Below, piece after piece: positions 11,601-23,415 of a stretch of 64,000 nt of DNA; position 1 is the stretch's first letter, and each line of letters opens with the position of its first letter. Below the pieces are notes generated by a model, which was not told the DNA's origin, did no database searches, and saw only the letters and a program-made list of their open reading frames with translations. Made by a program: the position numbers and the translations under genes. Source of the stretch: Pratylenchus scribneri (lineage: Eukaryota > Nematoda > Chromadorea > Rhabditida > Pratylenchidae); assembly GCA_030063045.1 (NCBI GenBank), contig JAQSEB010000137.1:1426001-1490000 (forward strand). The letters are read 5' to 3'.

Positions 11601-13405
11601 TAAAGAGCAGATTTTTGGCTATCAAATGAAATTAATTTTGTTTAAATAGGTTTAGAAATGATGAAGTTATAACCAAAAAAATAATTAAAATGACCTCCAA
11701 TTTGGATAAGCCACATTAATTAATTTTTTGAGCATAACTCCCATAATTCTAAACCAATTTAAATAAAATTAATATAATTTGATAGCCAAAATTCTGCTCT
11801 TTGATTTGATAATAAAATCATTAATAAGTTCCGTCCTTGATGAGTTTATTTTAAAAGTCAACATTTGAGTTACCCCGAGGATAAAATGCTCAAATTTCTA
11901 TTAAGGTGGAATGAGGAGAAGGGAACAAAATCCTCCAGATTTTACGGTAGAAAAAAGGGAATGATATGCCCTAAATTTTAGCAAAAAAAAACTTACCCCG
12001 ATTCTCGAATTGGTCCCTGGTTGGCACAATGCGCGTTGCAATTTCCACAGTTTGAATTCGGCCAGAACATTCGAAGCCTCCACCACCGCCAATAGGAGAA
12101 GGCTGAAAGAATCTACTGGGTTGTTGTTGCTGAACAACAATGGCTGAATTTTGTGGTTGTTGTTGGGTTACGACAGCGGATTGCTGTGGTGCAAAAGCCC
12201 CCAATTGGGTTGCTATGAAGAAAGAAGCAAGGGGATTATTTTAACTATTTTAATTATTTTGGTGGAGGTTAAAGATAATTTGTGCCCCAAAAAGTAACAT
12301 TGTTTTGAAAAGAATGGTCCAAACTCCAAATTATAAAGGCGATGACCAATTTTTTGGCTACCATTTAGAAAAAATATGGAGACAATAATCATGGCATTTT
12401 GGCTATTTAAATTTCGGTCAAACAATCTTGAAAATTTGGTAAATTTGCATATGTTGATTGGCATAGAAAAATGAATTTTATTTCAATTTTGGGGAAATTT
12501 TATGAGAATTGCCATTCAAAGGTCTCATTTTGGCTATTTAAATCGCAATCCCAATTTTTTAATAAAATATCTAAAAAGGTAAGATTCTGGTCATTATTTG
12601 AAGCCCAAATTAAATGTATTCGTACATTGTGCGGCTGCCCGTTGGACTGGGCAAACATTGCATGAGGCCATACATCGGACGGTCATGAATCGAGGGTTGC
12701 GGGGACATTCGCCGATGGCAGCCCAAAAACTGCACAAATTCTTAAAAAAAACAAATTTTTGACATTCATTGGAGGGAAATTTGCATGGATATGCCCCAAA
12801 TTTTCGCCGTTTATAATAACTCAAAGATTAAATTAATTTTGATGATTTTATTATCAAATTAAAGAGCAGACTTTTGGCTATCAGAAGATAGTAAATTTAT
12901 TGAAATTGGTTCAGAATTAAGGAAGTTATGACCAAAAAACAAATGACAATTCAACAATCCATAATAAAGATCTTTTTATTGGTTTTTTTGGCATAACTTC
13001 ATCAATTCTGAACCAATTTAAATAAAATTAATTTCATTTGATAACCAAAAGTTTGTTCTTTAATTTGATACTAAAATCGTAAAATTTGACACAATTATTG
13101 ATGAATTATTAGCGACAAATTGAGGTGATCCTATTTGCTACACATACATCTCCATCCATGGGGAATCCCCCAGGGCATTTTGCCCTTTGAAAGAATCTTG
13201 ACTGCTGCTGGGATTGGACCAATTGAATGTAGCCGGAGGCCACCAAAAGCAACAAAATGAGGCAAAAATTCTGAAGCAGCCGAATTTGATGAGTACGGAA
13301 TCCTTCTTGGTGATTCAAGCGTTGAAAAATGGACGATTGAAGGGAATTATTATTGGCGGAGGATGGCGATGATGATTCCATTTTCCAGATCCGGGGACGA
13401 TGCAT
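5653..13405 (-). CDS. ShKT-domain animal haem peroxidase, secreted or membrane-tethered
   Basis: The N-terminal exon (13405 downward) has a hydrophobic segment (FCLILLLLVASGYIQLVQ), fitting a signal sequence or anchor. An ShKT module follows (about 12750-12600, CSFWAAIGEC...CMASCNVC), then a Q-rich linker (about 12200-11990). The peroxidase domain runs in order: YRTFDG|SCNNF, PFARLQPANYEDGV, GQFLSHDIT (distal His), CIPLTRSSV, NENSAWIDASQVYG, LMTGDNR (catalytic Arg region), ALHTVFVRLHNK, LNPHWDQERVYQE, EFAAGAYRLHGLI (proximal His region), DMGSLNIQRGRDQG, and VEAPVEN-like GGLMEAPVENSLLGPTF. The stop is at 5653. Architecture resembles C. elegans MLT-7/SKPO-type peroxidases, which cross-link tyrosines in cuticle collagen. 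At least 12 exons; introns hold a hAT MITE, A3-A5, B3-B5 and a foldback. Odd: the proximal motif has the His one position earlier than the usual FRFGH. Family certain; the exact orthologue is not. Confidence 0.9.
6045..6145. repeat. Half copy of a B-family MITE (B3)
   Basis: Only the left arm is visible (AAAGAGGCTAAAGTCAATC, then GGCGATATAACATTCGAAAG). No matching right arm follows. Intronic in the peroxidase gene. Confidence 0.6.
6256..6336 (+). repeat. tRNA-like remnant
   Basis: An A-box-like TGGCGCAGTTGGATACGC and a B-box-like AGTTCAATTCCGGAC are spaced about 60 bp apart. The middle is filled with a T-run and the acceptor ends do not pair, so this is a tRNA-derived fragment rather than a working gene. 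Confidence 0.45.
6872..7192. repeat. A-family foldback MITE, copy A3 (most complete)
   Basis: It starts CGCCGTTCAAAATAACTTAT and AAGGACTGAACCAATTTT and ends with their complement. The arms are about 140 bp each and nearly the full element is hairpin. It lies in a peroxidase intron immediately next to exon ends at about 7205 and 6866. Confidence 0.85.
7930..8240. repeat. B-family foldback MITE, copy B4
   Basis: The arms include GTCCTCTAAAAAGTGGCTTA and its diverged complement AAGCCACTTTTTAGAGAG. The right end TTCGTCGAGCTATGAGCC matches other B copies. Peroxidase intron. Confidence 0.75.
8393..8622. repeat. F-family foldback with telomere-repeat-like loop, copy F2
   Basis: The arms carry GCGCGAAAGTTGAAATTCCG and its complement at about 8575-8620, followed by TACACACTATTTTCG and its complement. 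The loop (about 8487-8550) is a run of GGGTTTAGGGTTAGGGG-like units. Its arm sequence is unrelated to F1 although the layout is the same. Confidence 0.8.
9621..9671. repeat. Short perfect hairpin
   Basis: ATGCCAATATTATTTACCA and TGGTAAATATTGGCAT face each other across about 15 bp. It lies in a peroxidase intron. One mismatch is seen in the stem. Confidence 0.65.
10287..10650. repeat. B-family foldback MITE, copy B5
   Basis: The left arm CTCAACGAGGCTAAAGCC and the right end GTACTGAATCGGCAGTA then TTGAAACATCC match copies B6 and B8. Peroxidase intron. Confidence 0.75.
10839..11341. mobile_element. 503-bp GC-ended hAT MITE with 8-bp TSD
   Basis: The termini TAGGGTTGCGCCCCCGCA are inverted at both ends. 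ATTTAAAT flanks it at 10831-10838 and 11342-11349 (perfect 8-bp duplication). About 130 bp at each end is extremely G-rich on the + strand (runs of GCGGGGG and GGGGTGCGGGG), while the middle (10979-11170) is AT-rich. It splits the peroxidase intron between YRTFDG and SCNNF. No transposase is present, so it is non-autonomous. Confidence 0.93.
11560..11850. repeat. A-family foldback MITE, copy A4
   Basis: It starts AGGACTGAACCAATTTTGAT and ends TCCTTGATGAGTTTATTTTA, with the AAATTAAAGAGCAGA core in both arms. Peroxidase intron. Confidence 0.8.
12805..13112. repeat. A-family foldback MITE, copy A5
   Basis: The left end is CGCCGTTTATAATAACTCA, with the core AAATTAAAGAGCAGACTTTT in the left arm and a diverged complement in the right arm. 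It lies in the intron between the signal-sequence exon and the ShKT exon. Confidence 0.8.
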
Positions 13406-13513
13406 TTAATAAAGGAGGAAATGCGTAAAATTATATCACTCTAAAATAATAGAAATCAAATTTATTTTAAAATTTTTAAAATGGAGAAATCTCATTGCAT
13501 TTGAGGGTAGGGG

Positions 13514-13893
13514 ATGTTTCAGTATTGAATATCGGATTTTGAATCTTTCTTTTGGCCATATCTCAGCGAAGCTATTGCTAATTTGGAAAGGCGATATGTT
13601 ATTTGAAAGCCCAAACTGTCCTCTAAAAAGTGGCTAAATTGAAATTTATCTTTTCCAGCATTTTATGAGTTTTACATGTCATTGAAATGAAAAAAATCCA
13701 AATTTCTAGTTAACTGAGAAAAATCCATTTATTTTACAAATTATTTTAGGATTTCAGAAATTTATTAAGCCTCTTTTTTGAGGACTTTTAGGGCTTTCAA
13801 ATGGCATATCGCCTTCCAAAATAAACTCTTTTCTTGTTGAGCTATAACCAAAAGAAAGCCCAAAGTATTGAAAATGAAACATCCTTTTCGCGT
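13514..13893. repeat. B-family foldback MITE, copy B6
   Basis: The outer ends GGATGTTTCAGTATTGAAT and the complement ATTGAAAATGAAACATCC delimit the element. Inner arms carry GTCCTCTAAAAAGTGGC. This copy helps define the full length of the family. Confidence 0.8.
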
Positions 13894-15053
13894 AGTTGTA
13901 TGAAATGAAATCTGGGCACAAATTTAGTAAAATTCGGTACCATTGAATATAGGCCCTCTGGATTGGATTGAGCGATGATAAGAGAAAGAATTTTGGACTG
14001 ATGGAAACTGAAAAATAATGGCCAAATAAGATGACAAAATAGGTCGAAATTTGGCACTTTTGTTTGTGGCCATAACTTTTGTTTAATTAAGTTTGTAGTA
14101 TTAATTTTCGTATCAAGATGTTATCCAGAAAGAGATTAACCCAAAGATAAAAAGGTTTCATTCATTTGGATGATAATCGAAAATTGACCCAGTGTTGAAA
14201 AATTTGTGTGCGCAAATTAGAGTAAACTCGATTTTGAAGAATTTTAGGGAAGAAAGTGGCTAAAAATGGTGGGGAAATTGAAAGGGGGAAATGGAACGAT
14301 TCAAATAGAGAAGAATGGCCCAGTTGGAAGCCACCAAAAAAACACACGCATAACCAGCCTTATTTAGTTATATGATTGTAAAAAGCCGTCCCACCACCAT
14401 AAATCGTTCCTCATCAATTTTGGATGGAAGTTGGAGGGGGATGGATGTGAAGCATCACACGCATTCAAATAATCCGATCATCGGAAAGAGAAGGGGATGG
14501 AAGGGAATGTGATGGCATGCATGGCCATTGTGGACTATATTTCTCATTTTTTATTTCCTATTGAATATTTTTTTATTTCCTATCGATGTGAAGCCAAATT
14601 TAGTGGTTCTGCTGGATGTTTGGACATTGGAAAAGCAATTGGAGAAGCACAATTCAAAGATGAAAATGAGAAAAAAAAGGACTGCTGGGCTGGAAACAAA
14701 ATGGACTTCCGCCGGTGGAATGGATGAAAGGCGCAAATTCCACCTTAATTTTTTATGTTGTAATAATCCGGCAATAAATATTTGTGGGAAAATGGAAATT
14801 GATGGGATGGATATGGCCTGGGAATAAAATGGAAAAATCTTTGGATTAAAGTATTAATAAAATTGTGGAAAGGAAAAAAGGAAGGTGGAAGCAAATTTAC
14901 TGTCATCCACACAATGCCTAATTATGATTTATGAATGACCGACTTGAAGTGAAATTGAATAGTAAAGGTGAAGTGAGAAAATGGATATAATTATTAAAAA
15001 TTCCACCAGGCTGAGGGAAATCAATGCGCGAATCGATCTTACATTAAGTTTTA

Positions 15054-15325
15054 ATTCAATAAAAATTTTCCGGAAAGATTTTAATTCAATTTTCCGGAAA
15101 GATTTTAATTCAATTTTCCGGAAAGATTTTAATTCAATTTTCCGGAAAGATTTTAATTCAATTTTCCGGAAAGATTTTAATTCAATTTTCCGGAAAGATT
15201 TTAATTCAATTTTCCGGAAAGATTTTAATTCAATTTTCCGGAAAGATTTTAATTCAATTTTCCGGAAAGATTTTAATTCAATTTTCCGGAAAGATTTTAA
15301 TTAAGTTTTCCGGAAAGATTTAGAT
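15054..15325. repeat. 24-bp palindrome-centred tandem array D1
   Basis: About 11 head-to-tail 24-bp units, each with TTTCCGGAAAGATTTTAATT followed by CAA(T). The period is exact (for example GAAAGA at 15121 and 15145). The core TTTCCGGAAA is self-complementary. Confidence 0.92.
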
Positions 15326-15467
15326 CTAAAAACATTTTCTAACAAATGAATTAAATATTGATTTATTCGATCTGATTAAAAATTCACAATTTAAATAAAT
15401 ATATTTTCGTATTTTTGTGTCAATAAATTTGTGGAATAATTTTGTGATAATATTTTCTACAATTCTT

Positions 15468-16252
15468 TCATTGATGTCCTTCTGCTCCTTTTTTGCTCGT
15501 ATTGGCAGCAGAAGCAGTGGATGATGAGGCATCTCCTTTTGCGGCACAAACAACGACCATTTCTTTGAGCAATGACAACTCCCGCCTCATTGTGTCGAGT
15601 GTCCTTTAATTTTTAAAATATTTAATCGATCACATGTGCTATTCTTGATTTATTGAAAAAGAAATCCCAATTTTAATGTTTAAGCTTATTAGTAAAATTA
15701 ATTTTGCCTATAAAAAATGTGAAAAAATATTTGCCACCGCCGAGAATCGAACCCGAGTGCCAAAGGGAAGTAAAGTTAGAGTTCTACCACTAGACCAACC
15801 ATTACATTGGTGAATGGCGTTTATTATCTCTATGATTTTATAAAAAGAATAATAAAATGTCAAAATAGTTGATTAATTGTTTTAGTGATCCAAAACCAGA
15901 AACCAACAGCAAGTTAATATAAAAATTATTATATGATTCATAATTTTACCTCTCCAATTTTGTATTTTCCTCGCGCAGCTCCTTCACCCGCTGCGATGTG
16001 TGCGCTTGTTCCAGCCTCTTCTTTTGCCTTGTTCGATTCACTGCCTCATTGTTCCTTTGCCTTTTGAGTGCATATTCGTCCAGTTCATGCGGTTGTTGGC
16101 CAGCGGATTGATTTGATTTCGGCTTTTTGAATTAAATTAATTTATTTACGTAAATAATTAATAAATACTTGTTGATCCTTTTGTTGCGGTTGCGGCGGCG
16201 AATCGACCAATGCATTTCGTTTCCTGCTATTCCCACTCCGATTTGTTGACAT
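15468..16252 (-). CDS. cebp-2: C/EBP-gamma-like bZIP transcription factor
   Basis: A short bZIP protein in three exons: 16252-16169 (MSTNRSGNSRKRNALVD...), about 16124-15953 (basic region) and about 15609-15468 (end of the zipper). The basic region reads DEYALKRQRNNEAVNRTRQK, matching the C/EBP signature RxxNNxAVxxSRxK. The zipper continues VKELREENTKLE|RTLDTMRRELSLLK with leucines or methionine at heptad spacing, then a short serine/alanine-rich tail. Length (about 130 residues) and the absence of a long N-terminal activation domain fit C/EBP-gamma rather than alpha/beta. It lies downstream of rab-30 on the same strand with a 394-bp gap. A tRNA-like fragment sits in the second intron. The family is secure; the symbol is by similarity to C. 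elegans. Confidence 0.87.
15732..15808 (-). repeat. tRNA-derived SINE-like fragment T1
   Basis: On the minus strand it has an A-box-like TGGTCTAGTGGTAGAACT and the B-box GGGTTCGATTCTCGG, followed by GGTGGCAAATA and a T-run. The acceptor stem pairs poorly, so it is probably not a functional tRNA. Intron of the bZIP gene. Confidence 0.6.
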
Positions 16253-16646
16253 TTTCTGGTGTGCTGTCAAATTAGCGAATTTATAAAAATTAATTTAATA
16301 ATCAAAAATAATATTGAAAATCAATAAATCGATAATTTTTGTCATAAATTAATTACAATATTTATTAAATTTTATTATGGAAAATTATAAAAATGCAAAT
16401 TCTACAAAAAAAATTGGGAATCATAATAAATTGGTTTAATTATGCTAAAATGGTTTTCAATATGCTGGAAGGAAATTGGCAGAATAAGCAGAAAATAAGA
16501 AAATTAAATTTGGGCGGAAGAATGACAAAATTTAAAGGAGATTATCACAGCAATTCGCTAATAAGTAGGATTATGAATAAAATAAAAAATGATGGGGAGG
16601 TTTTGGGTTAATATTAAGTGATTGGCTCATCTTTGTACATCTTTCA

Positions 16647-18333
<1,687 letters not shown>

Positions 18334-18334
18334 T

Positions 18335-18355
18335 TTATTGGCCCAGCTGCTGCAT
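18335..18355 (-). promoter_or_regulatory. Possible upstream ORF of rab-30
   Basis: ATG at 18355 opens a six-codon frame (MQQLGQ) whose TAA ends one base before the rab-30 ATG (TAAAATGG). If it is in the mRNA, ribosomes would have to reinitiate or skip it. Whether the transcript starts upstream of it is unknown. Confidence 0.4.
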
Positions 18356-18657
18356 TTTTCGTCTTGAATTTATAAATGAAAATTAATAAATTAATTAAAA
18401 ATCAATGAATTATAGATGCATAAAAAGCATTAAATTAACAAATAAATGTGTAAAATTATTTTTGTAAAATTTATTTATGCAATCAAATTGAGCAGGTCTG
18501 TCATAGACAAAATAAAATATTTAAAATTCAACAAAAACAATAATTAAAGTTGTGGTGGGAGATCAAACAAACAAAACAAATAAATAAATAAAGGGCATCA
18601 ATCAAAATTCAAAAAATATTCATTGCATTTGGGATTTTCTTCCAGCACTCACATAAA

Positions 18658-21600
18658 TTATTTCTTTTTAGGCTGCGGGCGAAGGGCACCAGGAATTTGA
18701 GTTCGAACAATTTGATATTGGAGAGGATCTGAAATAAAATAAAAATTAATATATTTTTAATTTATTTATTTTAATTAGGCTCAAATTAAATTAAAATTTT
18801 GTAAAATTAATCAATTTAAAATTTAACAAATATTTATTAAATTCTAATTCCTTTAATTTATGATTAAAAACAAACAATGCGGGTCAATGCCATTCCAGTA
18901 TCGTTCAATTTCATTTGGAGGAATCGGCTTTCCTTTCTTGTTGAGCAAATCTTTGAACCAGTCCGAATCATAATAAGCCCTATAATTTGATTAAAATTAT
19001 TGAATTTACCCAAAATTTTGTAGTTGAAATTTTTGAGAAATTAAAGTTAAAGTCTATTCTGCCTAGTCCCTAGTATTAATTCTTAGCTTCAACATTTGCT
19101 ATAGCCGAATTCTTCAAAAATGTTCATTTTTCTATTAAAAAGTTAGTAAATTCAGTGAATTTTATTGTCTAAATTAATATTAATAAAAATTTTTACCCGT
19201 CCATTTCGTCGTCCTCCATGTTAAAATCCGTTCTCTCCTTCACAATTTGAAGAGCACCATTTTTCGAATCCGGCATCAAAAGATATTCTCCCACGGCCAA
19301 CTCAGAAACCGCATCCAACAGCGCACAAAATCGTTGAATTCGAGCGGAAAGCCTGAAAATTATTTCCCATTTAAATAATTTTAAATTAATTTTTAAATTG
19401 TTTTTAAAATCTATTAAAATTATTTAAAAATTAATTTAAACTTACAATTGGCGAATTTCATTTGGTATTTTCTGGAGATTTGTGGATTGGCGACGATCAA
19501 TTTGCAAAACATTGGGTTTTTCGGACGCAACTCTTGACACATTTATGCGGAAATTCAAATGCTCCTCGGATCCCTTCAGCATTCCGGTGACAACATTCCA
19601 AAGCATTTCTTCATCGGTCAATTTCTGAAATTGAAAATTAAATTAATTATAATTTATTTTAATTTTAAAATTGATTTTTACTATTTAATTTTAATATTTT
19701 TTAATTAAAATGTATTTCAAATTATTTCGGCTTACCTCCGCTCCAACTTCGGGCAGGAATTCGGCATGTGCAGTTGTGGAAATATGCTTCTCTTCCGGCG
19801 TGTTCTTCTCCAACAGACGGCAAGCACTGCGCACCAGGACTCGATATTTTTGTTCATCGTCTGCCACTGCCTCCTCCTTCTTTGGATCACTCAAACTGAC
19901 AATTGCATATCGCTTCCCTTTGCCACACTGGTCCGATTTGTTTGAGGCGCCGATGACCACGCCCATTTCCGCCAAAAGTGACAAATATTCCCCATCGTCA
20001 TCCTCGTCCTTTCTGGCCTTTTTCGGTGGTGATGAAGTGGAAGTGGATGATGTTTTGGGTCGCTGCTTTTCACGCAAAATGTTCGTTTTCAAGGCCCATT
20101 TCACAAATGACTGTGCCACGGTTGTTTTGTTCAATTGTGAAGCAATGATGGGAGGCGAAATGATGATGATACTCTTCATTTGGGCTAAAATTACAAAAAT
20201 TATTTTGTGGTAATTATAATTTTTTAAATGGGTATTTTTAATTTTGTTTATTAATTATAAATGATTTATATTCTATGTTGTGAATTATTGCTGTATTTTG
20301 ATTCTTCTGCCTGTCTTCTTGAAATTGACCATTCAAAACTAAGCCTATACCCAAGCACCTATTCTCTGGTAGAATTTTTATTTTGGAGTTACTCATCAGT
20401 GAAGAAGGAAGATTTGTAGGTGAAAAATCGTAAAATGGATGACTATTATTGACCGTTCATTTTGGTATTGAACCATAGGCGAAATTCCATTTTCAAATTT
20501 AATTAAAATTAAAACCAAACCTGAATGCACTCTTCGCATCACTGTTAAACGGCAGGCATAACTTTGAAGTCGATGAGACCAAGCGGAGCAAAGTAAATGG
20601 CGGAGGGTGCTGGCATTCATCAACAGTGGAACATTATTGGCCAATCCATAGTCTTGAATTTGTTGGTCATCGATTATTGGTTCCTGTAAAAAAATTAATG
20701 AAAATTAAGAAAAGGACAAATATTTAATTAATCGAAAAAATATTTAAAATGGCAAAGTGATTATAACGGTTCAGTGGTTATCCTAGTTCCATAAAAATTA
20801 TAACTCAATCGATAGATCTGGTTAAAACGCATCATTTGATTATATTTTGGTCTAAGTTTAACCAATTCTAATTTAATTTTGAACCATTAAACCAAAATGG
20901 GTTTAAACCGCTTAATACCCTTTAATTGTTGACCAAAATGGGTTTAAACCGTTTAATACCCTTTAATTGTTGACCAAACCAAAATGGGTTTAAACCGTTT
21001 AATACCCTTTAATTGTTGACCAAACCAAAATGGGTTTAAACCGTTTAATACCCTTTAATTGTTGACCAAACCAAAATGGGTTTAAACCGTTTAATACCCT
21101 TTAATTGTTGACCAAACCAAAATGGGTTTAAACCGTTTAATACCCTTTAATTGTTGTCCAAACTAAAACAATTTTGGGTATATGGTTTGTGAATGTAGGA
21201 TAAGCCTAACTTAAACCATTATAATTGTTTTGGGATCTTATTTCCGATAATTTCAATGTCATTTTCGTAAATGAATAAAAATTTGCTAACCTTATTTTTA
21301 TATTGCCATTTCATTGCCTTCGACAATTTGTCCACGCGCAACTCATATTTCCTTTTAATATCCGGAATTGAAGCAATTTTCGCCGAGCCCTGGGAGAGCA
21401 CATTCACAATTCGCAAATTCAACGCCCGCGATGTTGTTCTGTTTGTTGTTGGCCACGGAATTGAATGGACGGCTCCCTGGAATGCCCGATCTCCAATGTA
21501 AAGTTCAATCTTCATTCGTTGTAAATCCTTAAATATCAAAAATTGAAAAAAATTGAATTTTGTATAAAAAAAACCTTGAATAAATTCACGGTCCAATCCG

Positions 21601-23346
21601 GGCAGCTGAATGCATCCTTGATATTTTTGGCTTTCTTCAAGGCTGTTTCCACGTAATATTTTCGCTCCTCTTCCAGCTTTTTGTCCAAAGACTACAAAAA
21701 TAATTAATTCATTAAATCACCAAAAAAAAACCAAAACCTTTAATTCCAATTTGTTCTCCCCATGTCGATAAGTTGCATCCGCCTTCAGCTCATTCGAAAT
21801 TATTGCCACATAGCGTTTGTGCTCTTCAAATGTCAAAATTGAGGGTCGAGTATTCAATGGAAGAAGATTCTGATTTTTTGGCACCCAAGGCATTGCAGCT
21901 GGTTCATTACGAATCTATAAAAATGTTTAAGATTAAAATATGGTAGAATTTTAACATTCCTAATTTTTTCAATCAACAGAAAAAACAATTTTGGTAATTT
22001 ATAAAACCCCTTATAATGTCTAGAAGGTAGTAAATTTAATTTTGCCAGAAAAATAAAGTCCAAAAAATTATTTGCCACCACCGAGATTCGAACCCGAGCC
22101 CGAAGTGCCCTAAAGCTAGCACCTCAACCACTACACTAAACATTACATGAGTGATTGGCTGTTAAAATTAAATTATCTCTATGGACATAAAACAAATTAT
22201 GCTTATTGAATAATGGTTCCGAAATCGAAAACCAAACTATCAAATCTGAATTTTGAGAAATTTGTAATTCACAAACCTTTTTGCTACCACCCAATCCATA
22301 GTCACCGTTGCCATCCTGCCCATCCTCATCCGACGAAATCCGCATACGCTTGCCTCCAAACCATTGTTTCCTCTGCTCTCGGAGTGCCTCGCAATACACT
22401 AATGTGGCTTCATCCCTTAAATTTATCATATTAATTTTGATCAATATTTTCCCAAAACTTACTTGTCGATGCGGTATTTCTTCCTGATATCATTTATTGC
22501 CAAATCTCTTGGTCGAGTCCAATCATATTTGATTTGGCTTGGGTCAATTTGCAATTTTGGAATTGATGAGGCCTCCGCCGCCGCCGTCTTCTCTTCAATT
22601 CGACGGTTTTGTTGAATGGTTGGCCCTTCTTCATCCTCTGGCTCCGGCGAACTTTGAATTTGGCGACTTTGAATGTTGGTGGTTCGCTTCAGGACTACAC
22701 TGCTGCTGGAAGTGGTTGGCTCATCCTCATCCATTGGTTCCGGTGAACTATCAATTTGGCGATTTTGAATTGTTGTGGGCACTTCCTCTTGCTCTTCTTC
22801 AATTTCGAATCTTTCAATTATTATCATTGGCTCTTCATCTTCATCCTCCGGTGAAGTTTGACGATTTGGAATTGGGGTTGAGGTGGTCACCTTCTCTTCA
22901 TTTTGCGCTTTTTGAATTGTTATTGGCTCATCCTCCTCCTCCTCTGGCTCTTCATCAATTTGCAAATTTGGTGCCTCCTCTGGCTCTTCATCAATTTGCA
23001 AATTTGGTGCCTCCTCCTCTTCGTCAATTTGCAAATTTGGTGCCTCCTTCTCCGGTTGTAATTCATTTGGTGAAGTTGAGGCCACTTTCTCTTCATGAAT
23101 TGTTGGCTCATCCTCCTCTTCTTCTTCTTCCTCTTCATCAATTTGCAAATTTGGTGCCTCCTTCTCCGGTGATGATTCAATTTGAGGTTTTTGAATTGTT
23201 GGTGGCTTATTGGCTGGCTCTGGAATTGTTTGCTCCTCCACATCCATTTGCTGTAATTCACTCTGCGGTGCAATTTCCGGTATTGGTGGCGGCCCAAAAA
23301 TCAAATCGATGTCGTCCACGAGCAATGGCATTTTCTTCATTTCCAT
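18658..23346 (-). CDS. ICE2/NARG2-like little elongation complex subunit
   Basis: The N-terminus (MEMKKMPLLVDDIDLIFGPP) is followed by about 200 acidic, low-complexity residues with a recurrent EAPNLQIDEE unit. Folded stretches follow: YDWTRPRDLAINDIRKKY, RPSILTFEEHKRYVAIISNE, KYYVETALKKAKN, YRVLVRSACRLLE, then GAE|KLTDEEMLWNVVTGML, LNFRINVSR...NVLQIDRR, VGEYLLMPDSKNG, YDSDWFKDLLN, IERYWNGIDP and PLQYQIVRTQIPGALRP before the stop at 18658. The C-terminal pattern (YGAE...LLRVRI...PG.YLL...WMPIDP...PF) is that of the NARG2/ICE2 C-terminal domain, part of the little elongation complex for snRNA transcription. Recognition is by pattern only, so moderate confidence. Likely second gene of an operon: its start is 69 bp from the upstream gene's stop, with a TTTTTTAG acceptor 7 nt before the ATG. 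Confidence 0.62.
20765..21232 (+). mobile_element. C-family minisatellite element, copy C3
   Basis: The left terminal region ATTATAACGGTTCAGTGGTT is well preserved and is inverted relative to the right end AAACCATTATAATT. The core holds about six 46-bp units, one shortened. It lies in an ICE2-like intron, antisense to the gene. Confidence 0.85.
22073..22146 (-). repeat. tRNA-derived SINE-like fragment T2
   Basis: Minus strand: TAGTGTAGTGGTTGAGGTGC (A box) and GGGTTCGAATCTCGG (B box), then GGTGGCAAATAATTTTTT. It shares its tail with T1 and T4. Intron of the ICE2-like gene. Confidence 0.6.
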
Positions 23347-23415
23347 TAAAAATCTAAAAAACTAAATTTAAATGGAATATTCAATTTAAAATTTAACCTC
23401 GATTTGAACATTGTG

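Larger units (their letters stand above)
13406..15467. other. Intergenic region upstream of the peroxidase
   Basis: Non-coding. It contains B6 (13514-13893) and the 24-bp array D1 (15054-15325). The remainder (13900-15050) has short open frames without recognisable domains. The peroxidase promoter should lie just right of 13405. Confidence 0.6.

Noticed and set aside
14981..15304. 107-residue open frame rich in FRKDFNSI repeats
   Set aside because: It is a translation of the 24-bp TTTCCGGAAA array D1. The 24-bp period is divisible by three, so the frame stays open by chance.
15732..15808. Functional tRNA gene
   Set aside because: The B box is good, but the acceptor stem pairs poorly and no clear anticodon stem forms; similar fragments with a common tail occur elsewhere.
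22539..23357. 272-residue plus-strand frame
   Set aside because: Antisense shadow of the acidic exon of the ICE2-like gene; the minus-strand reading connects by splicing to conserved exons.
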